Assembly: GCF_003666245.1 (NCBI RefSeq)
Contig: NZ_MJLZ01000013.1
Coordinates: forward strand, 1 to 64,000
From: Brenneria alni
GTDB lineage: Bacteria > Pseudomonadota > Gammaproteobacteria > Enterobacterales > Enterobacteriaceae
Length of the DNA stretch: 64,000 nt
Direction: 5' to 3'
Position numbers and translations under genes: made by a program. The notes under the pieces are model-generated. The model had not been told where the DNA came from, searched no databases, and worked only from the letters and a program-made list of their open reading frames with translations. Within the stretch, counting starts at the first letter, position 1, and every line of letters begins with the position of its first letter. Below are positions 53,049 through 61,637 of the stretch, one piece after another.

Positions 53049-54305
53049 TCATTCTCCGCGCAGTGCCACCGCCGGCGACTGCCGGTAAGCCAGCATGGCG
53101 GGAAGAGTCAGTACTGCGGCGGCAACGAACAGCAGAATCAGAACAAACCTCACGTCCTCCTGTTCCAGCGTGACGGGGAGGACAAAACCGCTCTTCTCAC
53201 TCATTATCACGGCTATGACTTGAGCGGCGACGTAGCCTACTCCCACCCCCAACAGCACTCCGGCGCTGACCAGCGACATCAGCCCGCACCAGATAAGCGC
53301 AAAAATGCCACAGCGCGGTGCACCGAATGCACGCAGAGCGCCAATTTGCCTTTGTCGCTGTTTAAGGTGAATCACCGCCACCATCGCCACGGCCACTCCC
53401 ACCAGCGCCTGAGTTCCCAGTGAAATGTAAACCAGCAATTGCCGGATATCGCCCAGAACAGAATAGAGCTTCACCAGTACCTCACCGGGAAACACCGCCT
53501 GAGTGACGTTATTGCGGTACAGCGAACGCAACTGATAGGCGCCGGCAATGGTTTTGGGCTTAACCACAATTGCCGGTACACCCGCCTGATGCGTGTGCTC
53601 CTGCTCATCCGCGTGATCCTGTTCAGCATCGTCGTGATGTTCGTGCTCACTCTCTGCATGATATCCATCATCGTGATCGTGGTGCGGCGGCTGAATGCCA
53701 TGTACCTGCCAGACTGCGTTCACCGGCACCAGAATCGCGTTATCCCACGCGCTGCCGTCAGCAGGTAAAATCCCCACGACGGTATAAGTCACACCTTCAT
53801 GGGCATGTACGCTTTGCGTACCCATCTGTCCATGAATAGGACTAAAAGTATCGCCCAGTGCTAAACCGGTATGCGCCCCCACCACCGCTTCAAAGCCGTG
53901 ATCAAATAGCCGTCCGGCCACCAATTGACGCTTGCCGTTATCCGTCACCAGCGGCGCGGTCGTGCCGACAATCGGCATCCCCTGATAGAAATCGCCAAAC
54001 GCCACCGGCGACGCCCAGGCCACCAGCGGATTTTTCGCCAGATCATCCAGTACCTGCGCCGGGATCAGCGTCAACGCGGCGGGTTGCAGGAAAACCGACG
54101 ACAGTACCAGTTGCGTTTCGCTGCCTGGCGCGCCGATGACCAAATCAAAGCGATCCGCCGCTTTGGCGCTCCCCATACGCAGCGCTCTCTCCTGTAGGCT
54201 GACGGAAATACTCAATGCTGTCGCCATTGCAATCAGTAAAATCACGACTAGCACGCCCGGCCATAATCGGCGCCAGTCAACCCAAATCAGACGCCACGGG
54301 ATCAT
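53049..54305 (-). CDS. FtsX/MacB-type ABC permease with histidine-rich loop
   Basis: The 418 residues show a MacB/LolC-like plan: one N-terminal membrane helix (about 15-35), a large periplasmic domain (about 40-280), and three C-terminal helices (about 290-315, 335-370, 380-405). Within the periplasmic domain, residues 202-239 contain 11 histidines with many Asp and Glu (HHDHDDGYH, HEHHDDAEQDH, HTHQ), a metal-binding loop. In vibrios and Pseudomonas similar permeases belong to zinc-starvation-induced Zrg/PA4065-type systems. The start overlaps the ATPase stop by four bases (ATGA). Direction of transport is not certain from sequence. Confidence 0.85.
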   Translation of the reverse strand: MIPWRLIWVDWRRLWPGVLVVILLIAMATALSISVSLQERALRMGSAKAADRFDLVIGAPGSETQLVLSSVFLQPAALTLIPAQVLDDLAKNPLVAWASPVAFGDFYQGMPIVGTTAPLVTDNGKRQLVAGRLFDHGFEAVVGAHTGLALGDTFSPIHGQMGTQSVHAHEGVTYTVVGILPADGSAWDNAILVPVNAVWQVHGIQPPHHDHDDGYHAESEHEHHDDAEQDHADEQEHTHQAGVPAIVVKPKTIAGAYQLRSLYRNNVTQAVFPGEVLVKLYSVLGDIRQLLVYISLGTQALVGVAVAMVAVIHLKQRQRQIGALRAFGAPRCGIFALIWCGLMSLVSAGVLLGVGVGYVAAQVIAVIMSEKSGFVLPVTLEQEDVRFVLILLFVAAAVLTLPAMLAYRQSPAVALRGE

Positions 54306-54994
54306 GGTTCAACCTCCGGTTGAGCGCTATCTGCTATCAGTCGCCCTTTTTCCAGTTGCAGACAACGCGTCATCTGAGATGCCAGACGCGTATCGTGAGT
54401 AATGGCGATCAGCGTGGCATTGTTTTTCCGTGCCAACGTGACCAGTAAATCAGCGATTTGCTCACCGCTACGTGCGTCCAGACTGGCTGTCGGTTCATCT
54501 GCAACAATAATTTTCGGTGCGCTCAACAGCGCTCTGGCAATGGCGACCCGCTGTTTTTCACCACGGGACAGCACTTCAACCGGGCGCTTGCCGGTAGCCA
54601 GCCCAACTTGCGCCAGCAGATCGATAGCCCGTTGTCTTAATGTTGCGGGTAACCGCCAGTGATGAAAATGCGCGGGCAGCAATACGTTCTCCAATGCGCT
54701 TAAACCGGGGAATAAATGGAAATCCTGCATCACCAATCCTACGTATCTGGCCCGCCAGCGATCGCGCCCCGCTTCGTCAAGCCGCCGGATATCCTGCTGC
54801 GCCCAGTACACGCTCCCCGTTCCGCTGTTATCCATGCCGGTGATGGCATTCACCAGCGTGGTTTTGCCTGAACCGGATGGCCCCATTACCGCAACCCGCT
54901 CTCCCGCAGCAATATGCAACGCCGGAATATCCAGCACGGCATCCGGCGTATCGGGGAATGTGACGCTCATACTCTGGATCAACAATTCGGCCAT
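54302..54994 (-). CDS. LolD/MacB-type ABC ATPase, partner of the His-rich permease
   Basis: A 230-residue ATPase starting at ATG 54992-54994 with AGGAGA five bases upstream. Walker A GPSGSGKTTL near residue 38, Q-loop LVMQDFHLFPGLS, Walker B IIVADEPTASLD and H-loop AITHDTRL are standard. The signature reads LSRGEKQRVAIARAL, with Arg in place of the first Gly of LSGGQ. It lies eight bases after the DUF3299-type gene and overlaps the permease gene, so the set is one operon. The frame upstream to 55072 lies inside the neighbour. Confidence 0.9.
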   Translation of the reverse strand: MAELLIQSMSVTFPDTPDAVLDIPALHIAAGERVAVMGPSGSGKTTLVNAITGMDNSGTGSVYWAQQDIRRLDEAGRDRWRARYVGLVMQDFHLFPGLSALENVLLPAHFHHWRLPATLRQRAIDLLAQVGLATGKRPVEVLSRGEKQRVAIARALLSAPKIIVADEPTASLDARSGEQIADLLVTLARKNNATLIAITHDTRLASQMTRCLQLEKGRLIADSAQPEVEP

Positions 54995-55002
54995 TGGTTC
55001 TC

Positions 55003-55482
55003 CTACAGCGTGTCGAATGTCGCTTCTCGCAGCCGCAACAGACTGACGAACCCGGTCTCCGGGTCGGTCCACGAACCATATTCCAGCACACCTTCCACCT
55101 CAATCATGGTGTTGTTCTGCACGAAAGTTTGCCGTTTAGCCAGATAGACCACCACAATGTCTTCCGGCCAGTCGGCATCGGATGAACAAAAAGGGCATAG
55201 CGCCATTGGCATTTTGGTTAGCACGAAAAATTGCGATTCCGCCTTTAGCGGCGGCGCCATGAAGCCGCGCATCGTCACCCGCTTGCCGGATAACGTTTTA
55301 ACCTCATCGGAAAATTCCAGTCCCAATACGCCATAGGACGCATAAAGCCTGTCAAATGAGAGTGCAGGCGGAGCCGCTTTTACGGGAAAGGCGCATACCA
55401 GAGACAACAGAACCCACATCGTCAGCAGCCAGAAAGATAAAAGCGGGGTTTCCCCCGCCAGTTTGCGATTAATATGACTCAT
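55003..55482 (-). CDS. DUF3299-type periplasmic protein
   Basis: A 159-residue protein with an N-terminal hydrophobic export signal (about 14-35, LLSFWLLTMWVLLSLVCAFP, cleavage near VKA-A) and an OB-like domain. The motif MALCPFCSSDADWP has a CxxC pair suitable for metal or disulfide chemistry. I recognise it as the DUF3299 type often linked to Zur-controlled ABC operons (as in Pseudomonas and Vibrio); I cannot confirm by search. Its ATG at 55480-55482 lies eight bases after the alkaline phosphatase stop. Confidence 0.78.
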   Translation of the reverse strand: MSHINRKLAGETPLLSFWLLTMWVLLSLVCAFPVKAAPPALSFDRLYASYGVLGLEFSDEVKTLSGKRVTMRGFMAPPLKAESQFFVLTKMPMALCPFCSSDADWPEDIVVVYLAKRQTFVQNNTMIEVEGVLEYGSWTDPETGFVSLLRLREATFDTL

Positions 55483-55490
55483 ACTGAAAA

Positions 55491-57236
55491 TTATTTCTTA
55501 TCCTGCGGTTTTACCGCCAGGGCATCCACAATCACCCGGAACAGTTCGGTATTTTCCATATAGCCACGAATGCGCTCGGCCCCCGGCCCGCTGGCCTGAA
55601 TCACCATATCGTCCACCGAATGAACCCCGGTATCGGAAGAGCGCGGCAAGATGCCTTCACGGAACACAGCGCCCGGTACGTTTTCATAGGCTTTGTTGGC
55701 GACATACTCATCTTTCTCGTTCTTGATGGCCGGCACAAAGGTGCCATCCAGTTTCGGACGGAAGGTTTCATAGTAGTCAGGGTAGTTGTTGAAGAACACC
55801 GCCAGACGTTTGGAAACATTCACATCATCCGGGTAACCATCTTTATTGGCGTCGTGGTAGTTCGGGTAGCCAGCGTCTTCATACACGCCCACTTTTTCGC
55901 GCATTTCCGTACCCGGTTTGTTGTCATCCACTGTGCCGATAATGGAAATACCGTGCGTATGGTCGCCCGTCACGATAATCAGCGTGTCCGGGTTTTTCTC
56001 AGCGAACTTTTGCGCCAGCGCTACCGACTGATCCAGCATGATGGTGTTATAGAACGCCCGTTCCCAATCCAACGGATGCGAGGCTTTGTCGATCAGCGCC
56101 GATTCCACCATCAGGAAGAAACCGTCCTTGTTTTTGGACAGTACATCCAGCGCCGCCTGCGTCATCTCGGTCAGATCCGGCTGGTTGGGGAATTTTTTGA
56201 CCGTATCGTTTTTCAGGAAACGACGATCCAGCACACCATCCATATTGCCGGTATGGAACAGCCCCAGCAGTTTGGTGGCCTGTGAAGCATTTTTCTTCAG
56301 CGTGTCGGCATCGGTCGCCAGCGCATAGCCAGCCTGCTGGAATTTTTCAACGTAGTTGTTTTCATCTTTACGTTTGGAGCCAGGCGTACTCTTGGGCAGG
56401 AAATAGGCCGAACCACCGCCAAGAATCACGCTGGGTTGCACGTTGTAAAACATACCGACGATTTCAGCTTTATCAGCACGACGACGGGTATGGGAGACCA
56501 CGGCGGCTGGGGTCGCATCTTCAAGTTCAGCGTCACTAACCACGCCGACGGCCATATTGGTCGAACGGGTAATCAATTCGCCCAGCGTTTCCTGTTTCGG
56601 ATGCTCCAGCGAGTTTTTACTGCGGCTGACGTAAACGCCCAGCGCATTCACACCGGATTTGTGGCCCGTCATGTAGGCGCTCATGGTGTTGGCGCTGTCC
56701 GCCGCGATCGAATCGGTACTGGACGTCCCGGCAAACGCCATGTATTGCAGATCGTCGATCGCCAAACGACCGTCGGCTTTCCCTTCGGTAACGCCTTTGG
56801 ACAGGATACGTGCGCCGGTACGGTGGGCAACCGACAGGCCGTCGCCAATAAACAGGATCACGTTTTTGGCTTTACGCTTATCCGATGTCTGGTAGACGTC
56901 CCACGTTACCTCAGAGGTTTTTCCTTTGGCCTGTGCTTTCACAACATATTTGCCCGCCCCCGGCAGGTTGACATCCCGTACCCAAACGGCAGATACGTTT
57001 TCGCCATCTTCACGTTCGACAAAGGTGGCCGATTTCCCCAGCACCTGCTGATAATCTTTACCATTGATCAGGATACGAACGTCTTCAGGCTTGAGTACTT
57101 CATCAAATTCGACTTTAAAATCGAACTTCCCACCAGCCAGAATGGTGGCGCGATCGATAGGGTAAATAGCCTGCGCCTGGGAGATTCCCGGCAAAGCGGC
57201 AGCAAACAGTACAGGCAGTAACCAACGAGCTTTCAT
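55491..57236 (-). CDS. Large secreted alkaline phosphatase (PhoA superfamily)
   Basis: A 581-residue periplasmic phosphomonoesterase; E. coli PhoA has 471. Signal peptide cleavage is near SQAQA (about 23). Residues 25-115 form an extra N-terminal beta domain. The catalytic core has IGDGLS (metal Asp near 132), nucleophile Ser181 in ADSANTMSAYMTG, VESALIDKASH with Glu378, Asp383 and His387, TGDHTHG with Asp425 and His426, and GVHSVDDM with His539, the usual two-zinc plus magnesium set. DANKDGYPDD (462-471) looks like an EF-hand-type calcium loop. First gene of the operon with the DUF3299-type protein and ABC genes. AAGGA precedes the start. Confidence 0.92.
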   Translation of the reverse strand: MKARWLLPVLFAAALPGISQAQAIYPIDRATILAGGKFDFKVEFDEVLKPEDVRILINGKDYQQVLGKSATFVEREDGENVSAVWVRDVNLPGAGKYVVKAQAKGKTSEVTWDVYQTSDKRKAKNVILFIGDGLSVAHRTGARILSKGVTEGKADGRLAIDDLQYMAFAGTSSTDSIAADSANTMSAYMTGHKSGVNALGVYVSRSKNSLEHPKQETLGELITRSTNMAVGVVSDAELEDATPAAVVSHTRRRADKAEIVGMFYNVQPSVILGGGSAYFLPKSTPGSKRKDENNYVEKFQQAGYALATDADTLKKNASQATKLLGLFHTGNMDGVLDRRFLKNDTVKKFPNQPDLTEMTQAALDVLSKNKDGFFLMVESALIDKASHPLDWERAFYNTIMLDQSVALAQKFAEKNPDTLIIVTGDHTHGISIIGTVDDNKPGTEMREKVGVYEDAGYPNYHDANKDGYPDDVNVSKRLAVFFNNYPDYYETFRPKLDGTFVPAIKNEKDEYVANKAYENVPGAVFREGILPRSSDTGVHSVDDMVIQASGPGAERIRGYMENTELFRVIVDALAVKPQDKK

Positions 57237-57295
57237 CGAGATGTCCTTGATTGCAGAATTAGCAGGACATAACGTAGTTATTTTTTCTTACAGTT

Positions 57296-57317
57296 TGATG
57301 AATATGGATATCATTTC
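57296..57317 (-). promoter_or_regulatory. Zur-box-like sequence upstream of the alkaline phosphatase operon
   Basis: On the minus strand GAAATGATATCCATATTCAT resembles the enterobacterial Zur box (GAAATGTTATA-N-TATAACATTTC): nine of the first ten bases match, and CAT is kept on the right side. It is 60-80 bases before the phosphatase start, inside the 91-base gap after bioH. A second palindrome, ATAAC-GTA-GTTAT (57269-57281), lies closer to the gene. I cannot run a matrix search. Confidence 0.45.
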
Positions 57318-57327
57318 CGGCATTTGC

Positions 57328-58116
57328 TCACAGGCGGTCAGTTACTTGCGTCCGCTGGCTGAATGCCAGCAGTTGTTCAACAACGGCATCAGGATGGGAA
57401 ATAAACGGCGCATGGGCGGCTTTCGGGATAACCGCGGAGCAAGACTGCGGCCATAGCTGATCCAATAGCCCTGCCACCCTGCGCGGCACCAGCCCATCCA
57501 GCGCGCCATAGAGCCGCAGAAAGGGTAACGATAGCGATGTCAACGGCTGGCGCAGATCCGCCCGGCGCAGGATTTCCAGTCCGCCGTTCAGCGCCTCGAC
57601 CGGGGGCATAGCCTGCTCCAGCACCACGCGCTTCAATAAACGCGCATCTTGCCGAGCAGTGACCGTCCCCAGCGTTTGCAGTGCCAGGAAACGTTCAACG
57701 GTGCGCTGAAAATCCTCACTAAGCTGCTGCTGCAACCCGTGCAACACTTCCGATTTAATGCCGGGCCATTCCTCTCTGGCGCTAAAACAGGGGGACGAGG
57801 CGACGGTAATCAGCCCGCTCACCCGCCGGGGCGCGTTTAATGCAATCTGGCTGGCGACCAACCCGCCTAGCGACCATCCCAGCCAGATAGCGCGTTCAGG
57901 CGCCTGAGCCAGCACCGTTGCCGCCATCTCTTCCAGCGACATCGCGCCAAACCCCCGGCTTCTGCCATAGCCGGGCAAATCCACCAGATGCAGGCGAAAA
58001 TGCGGCGCCAGTCGCGGTGCAATGCAATGCCACACCTGCGCATTCAATCCCCAACCGTGCAACAACACAATTTCCGTTTTTCCTGCACCTTCCGTCTGCC
58101 AATACAGCGGTTTCAT
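57328..58116 (-). CDS. bioH: Pimeloyl-ACP methyl ester carboxylesterase BioH
   Basis: An alpha/beta hydrolase that removes the methyl group from pimeloyl-ACP methyl ester, ending pimelate synthesis for biotin. The 262 residues (256 in E. coli) have the oxyanion-hole HGWGLN near residue 20, nucleophile elbow GWSLGG (Ser near 82), Asp in YGALDGLVP near 207 and His in [10 protein letters not shown] near 235. Divergent from gntX as in K-12. Confidence 0.96.
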   Translation of the reverse strand: MKPLYWQTEGAGKTEIVLLHGWGLNAQVWHCIAPRLAPHFRLHLVDLPGYGRSRGFGAMSLEEMAATVLAQAPERAIWLGWSLGGLVASQIALNAPRRVSGLITVASSPCFSAREEWPGIKSEVLHGLQQQLSEDFQRTVERFLALQTLGTVTARQDARLLKRVVLEQAMPPVEALNGGLEILRRADLRQPLTSLSLPFLRLYGALDGLVPRRVAGLLDQLWPQSCSAVIPKAAHAPFISHPDAVVEQLLAFSQRTQVTDRL

Positions 58117-58160
58117 CAGTTATCTTCCTGCCTCGGGATCTTTATTTCAGGGACAAGCCT

Positions 58161-58862
58161 ATGTTAACCATCGCCGCCCACTGCTGGCTATGCCGACTAC
58201 CGCTTTATCACAGCCGGCATGGAATTTGTTCATTCTGCCAGCGTCATTTACCTCAGCGTCCTTTATGTTGCCCACGCTGCGGCCTGCTTTCAGGCGATCC
58301 AACACGCCAGTGTGGCCGCTGCCTGAAAAATCCACCGCCCTGGCAGTCCATTACCTTTGTCAGTGACTATGTTCCACCACTCAATACCTTGATGAAACAA
58401 TTTAAATTTAACGGTAAAACGGAACTGGCCCCCGTTCTTGCCCGGCAAATCTTATTACGCTGGCTGACAACCTACCGTGAACACGCGTTGTCGGCCCCAC
58501 CACACCTGTTCCGGCCTGACCAGCTATTCACGGTGCCGTTACATCAACGACGTCACTGGTCGCGCGGATTCAATCAGACCGAATTATTAGCCCGCTGCCT
58601 GACTCGCTGGCTGAGATGCGATTATCAACCACGGGCGATTGCGCGAATCCGTCAGACCCGTATTCAACAAAAACTCAGCGCCAGTGCCCGGCGTAAAAAT
58701 TTACGGGGCGCTTTTAGTTGTAACACCGCATTAACAGGAAAACAGGTGGTATTGCTTGATGATGTGGTGACAACAGGCAGTACCGCGGCGGAAATCAGCC
58801 GGGTATTGCTGGCTCAGGGGGCCGCAGGTGTTCAGGTATGGTGTTTGTGCCGCACCTTGTAG
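58161..58862 (+). CDS. gntX: ComF family protein GntX/YhgH
   Basis: A phosphoribosyltransferase-fold protein of the ComF family, tied to DNA uptake in competent bacteria and to use of DNA as nutrient in E. coli. From ATG 58161 (LTIAAHCWLCRLPLYHSRHG) it has 233 residues. The N terminus bears a four-cysteine zinc cluster (CWLC, CSFC, CCPRCGL, CGRC), and the PRPP loop is VVLLDDVVTTGSTAAE near 200. It shares a likely DNA-use role with the hof cluster. The frame upstream to 57918 is antisense to bioH. Confidence 0.95.
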   Translation: MLTIAAHCWLCRLPLYHSRHGICSFCQRHLPQRPLCCPRCGLLSGDPTRQCGRCLKNPPPWQSITFVSDYVPPLNTLMKQFKFNGKTELAPVLARQILLRWLTTYREHALSAPPHLFRPDQLFTVPLHQRRHWSRGFNQTELLARCLTRWLRCDYQPRAIARIRQTRIQQKLSASARRKNLRGAFSCNTALTGKQVVLLDDVVTTGSTAAEISRVLLAQGAAGVQVWCLCRTL

Positions 58863-58921
58863 TTCACGGGAGGATGGGCGTATTATAACCGATAAGTATG
58901 GTCAACATTGAGTTTAACATT

Positions 58922-59497
58922 ATGATCCGTATTACTGACGCTGCTCAGGAACACTTTCTGAAATTGCTGGCAAAACAGGAAGAAGGCACGCAAATCCGTG
59001 TTTTTGTCATCAATCCCGGCACACCAAATGCGGAGTGTGGCGTTTCCTATTGCCCTCCGGATGCCGTTGAAGCCAGTGACACCGAATTGAAATTTGAAAA
59101 AATTTCCGCCTATGTGGATGAACTCAGCGCCCCATATCTGGAAGATGCCGAGATTGATTTCGTCACTGACCAACTTGGCTCTCAGCTCACGTTGAAAGCG
59201 CCCAATGCCAAGATGCGCAAAGTGGATGATGACGCGCCGTTAATTGAACGCGTGGAATATGTGCTGCAATCGCAGATCAACCCGCAGTTGGCAGGACACG
59301 GCGGTCGCGTCACACTGATGGAGATTACCGATGACAGCCTGGCGATCCTGCAATTCGGCGGGGGTTGTAACGGCTGTTCAATGGTCGACTACACGCTGAA
59401 AGAAGGGATTGAGAAAGAATTACTGGAAAAATTCCCCGAGCTTAAAGGCGTAAGGGATCTCACCGAGCACCAGCGCGGTGAGCATTCCTATTATTAA
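58922..59497 (+). CDS. nfuA: Fe-S biogenesis protein NfuA
   Basis: Carries and delivers 4Fe-4S clusters to targets such as aconitase and lipoyl synthase. From ATG 58922 ([20 protein letters not shown]) it has 191 residues as in E. coli. The N-terminal degenerate A-type domain has [10 protein letters not shown], and the C-terminal Nfu domain the cluster-binding CNGC in [18 protein letters not shown] (Cys149 and Cys152). GntT, next in K-12, is absent and malQ follows convergently. Confidence 0.98.
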   Translation: MIRITDAAQEHFLKLLAKQEEGTQIRVFVINPGTPNAECGVSYCPPDAVEASDTELKFEKISAYVDELSAPYLEDAEIDFVTDQLGSQLTLKAPNAKMRKVDDDAPLIERVEYVLQSQINPQLAGHGGRVTLMEITDDSLAILQFGGGCNGCSMVDYTLKEGIEKELLEKFPELKGVRDLTEHQRGEHSYY

Positions 59498-59508
59498 TAT
59501 CCTGATGA

Positions 59509-61626
59509 TTACGCCGGGTCATTGCACCCGGCATCTTCCTCGCAGGGTGTGACAGGCAACGGTGCGCCGCGGCGCAAATCGATGTCGCGAATCAAACGTT
59601 CAAGATAGCGATCGGCAAATATCAACTCCAGCGTCCGACTAAGTTTTCGCCGCCAGTTCGGATATTCCCGGCTGGTGCCAGGCACATTCACTGGCATTGC
59701 CATATCCAGCCAGTCTTCCAGTTGAAACCCGACCAATGCGCTGGCGCTGTCGGCTATATAACGCTGAACTCCACGGTTAAGCGGCGTCCCCATTGTCGTC
59801 AACGATGAATTGCGCCCCACTCTCTGTGGCAACAGCCCGTGCTGATGTAATGCATTCAACAAACCCTGTTTCGATTTTTCACGCAAGTGAATTTGCTGTT
59901 GCAATAATGCGGCATTCGGATACAACCCCAAATCCCTGCCCAACGATAAATCCACCCCTTGCCAGTAACCACGCAGCGTGGGGAGATCGTGGGTGGTAAT
60001 GGTTGCCATCGCCTGACGAGGATACTTGCCGGGTGAGAGAAAGCGGTGCTGCTCATCCTTTTCAAAGAACAACACTTTATAGGAATAGACGCCACAGTCG
60101 TGCAGCTTGCTGACGATCTCCGGCGGCACCGTTCCCAAATCCTCACCAATCACCAGACAGCGATGACGCTGACTTTCGAGCGCCAGTATCGCCAGCAGGT
60201 CATCCAGCGGATAGTGCACATAGGCGCCGTTAACCGCCGATTCCGCTTTGGGTATCCACCATAAGCGCAGCAATGCCATCACGTGGTCGATACGCAACGC
60301 TCCGCAACTCGCCATGTTGCTGCGCAACACATCGATAAACGGCTGGTAGCCGCGTAGCTGCATCATCGTGGGGTTCATAGGGGATAACTGCCAGTCTTGC
60401 CCCTGCGGCCCCAGCGGATCCGGCGGTGCGCCGATGGAGGCATCCAGACAATAAAGCTGGCGCTCATCCCAGGTTTCCGCGCCACCTTGCGCTACGCCCA
60501 CGGCCAAATCCCGGTACAAGCCAATAGGCAGACCAAGCTGTTTACTGTGCGCATAGCATTCCGCCAATTGGTCATAAGCCAGCCATTGCAGCCAGCAATA
60601 AAAATTAATCTCATCAGCGTGTTCATGGCGAAACGACTTAACCGCCTCGCCATGAACATCATGATAGCGGGCCGGCCACTGTAGCCAGTCCGCATAGTTT
60701 TCCCCCTGGCGTTTCAGGTAAGCCTGTAAGGTATCGAACGTTGCCTGCAACTGTAAACTCTGCCCGCCATTTATCACAAACTGGCGAAAAGCACTGATCC
60801 GCGGGTCCAGCGTGCTGCGGGTATTAAAATAACCAAAGGCCAGCCGCAAAGCGTTCAGCTTGAGCGCAGTGACCGATGCATAATCGACCCAACGTTCCGC
60901 ACGCAGCGCCGCCACCGCGTGTTGCGTCTCTTCCAGCAGCCACCAGCGTTGAGCCTCTGCACTTTGCTGAAAATCGTCCACCCGATTGACATCAATATAA
61001 ATCAGATTCAGCCAATGGCGGGAAGAGGGACTGTAGGGGCTTGCCGCGTCAGGCGCCGCCGGGTACAGAGAATGAAGCGGATTCAGCCCGACAAATGCCC
61101 CGCCGCGGCGGGCAATCTGTTCCACCAGTTGGCGTAAATCGCCAAAGTCTCCCACTCCCCAGTTTTTTTGCGAACGCAGGGTGTAAAGCTGAACGGTAAC
61201 CCCCCACCAGCGCTTGCCTTGCAACAGGGCTTCCGGCTCGTAACAGCGGGGAGGCGCCACGGTGATCAGGCAGTTCCAGCGCTGATCGGCCTGCGTTAGC
61301 GTAAGGTGATGATAGCCCAGAGGAAGTGCGGCAGGGAGCTTCAGGTTAGTGCCGCCGGTCACCTGTCCTTGAATCTGTCCGCCATTTTCATACATCAGCG
61401 TCCAGTGAAATTCTCCGTTACCGGTCAGCGTAATGACGGCATCCCGCCCCTGAAGAAAAACTTTTACCGGAGGCAAAGGCGCACCATCACTCCCGGAGAC
61501 ATTCATCATCGCCAGCAGCCTGTCCTTTACCGACGCGTCTATAATGTGCTCATTGCCATAAGCATCCGTATATTTTTCTGCAATACCCATCTGTTGCATT
61601 GCCGAGTTATCCGCCTTGAATGCCAT
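59509..61626 (-). CDS. malQ: 4-alpha-glucanotransferase (amylomaltase)
   Basis: Disproportionates maltodextrins, releasing glucose and longer chains that MalP can use. From ATG 61624-61626 (AFKADNSAMQQMGIAEKYTD), with GGAAAAGGA upstream, it has 705 residues (694 in E. coli). GH77 motifs are GDFGDLRQLVEQIARRGGAFVGLNPLH near 170, catalytic Asp in GALRIDHVMALLRLWW near 455, Glu in VIGEDLGTVPPEI near 505, and TTHDLPTLRGYW. It lies 11 bases after malP in one operon and ends 11 bases from nfuA. Confidence 0.98.
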   Translation of the reverse strand: MAFKADNSAMQQMGIAEKYTDAYGNEHIIDASVKDRLLAMMNVSGSDGAPLPPVKVFLQGRDAVITLTGNGEFHWTLMYENGGQIQGQVTGGTNLKLPAALPLGYHHLTLTQADQRWNCLITVAPPRCYEPEALLQGKRWWGVTVQLYTLRSQKNWGVGDFGDLRQLVEQIARRGGAFVGLNPLHSLYPAAPDAASPYSPSSRHWLNLIYIDVNRVDDFQQSAEAQRWWLLEETQHAVAALRAERWVDYASVTALKLNALRLAFGYFNTRSTLDPRISAFRQFVINGGQSLQLQATFDTLQAYLKRQGENYADWLQWPARYHDVHGEAVKSFRHEHADEINFYCWLQWLAYDQLAECYAHSKQLGLPIGLYRDLAVGVAQGGAETWDERQLYCLDASIGAPPDPLGPQGQDWQLSPMNPTMMQLRGYQPFIDVLRSNMASCGALRIDHVMALLRLWWIPKAESAVNGAYVHYPLDDLLAILALESQRHRCLVIGEDLGTVPPEIVSKLHDCGVYSYKVLFFEKDEQHRFLSPGKYPRQAMATITTHDLPTLRGYWQGVDLSLGRDLGLYPNAALLQQQIHLREKSKQGLLNALHQHGLLPQRVGRNSSLTTMGTPLNRGVQRYIADSASALVGFQLEDWLDMAMPVNVPGTSREYPNWRRKLSRTLELIFADRYLERLIRDIDLRRGAPLPVTPCEEDAGCNDPA
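59513..59532 (+). terminator. Hairpin at the nfuA/malQ junction
   Basis: GCCGGGT (59513-59519) pairs with ACCCGGC (59526-59532) 16 bases after the nfuA stop, overlapping the last codons of malQ. It could end nfuA transcripts; only a short T-rich stretch follows. Confidence 0.4.
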
Positions 61627-61637
61627 CTTCCTTTTCC

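Noticed and set aside
57237-57327. Possible Pho box upstream of the alkaline phosphatase
   Set aside because: The best candidate (CTGTAAG, four bases, AATAACT on the minus strand) has a poor second repeat. The Zur-like site fits the operon better.
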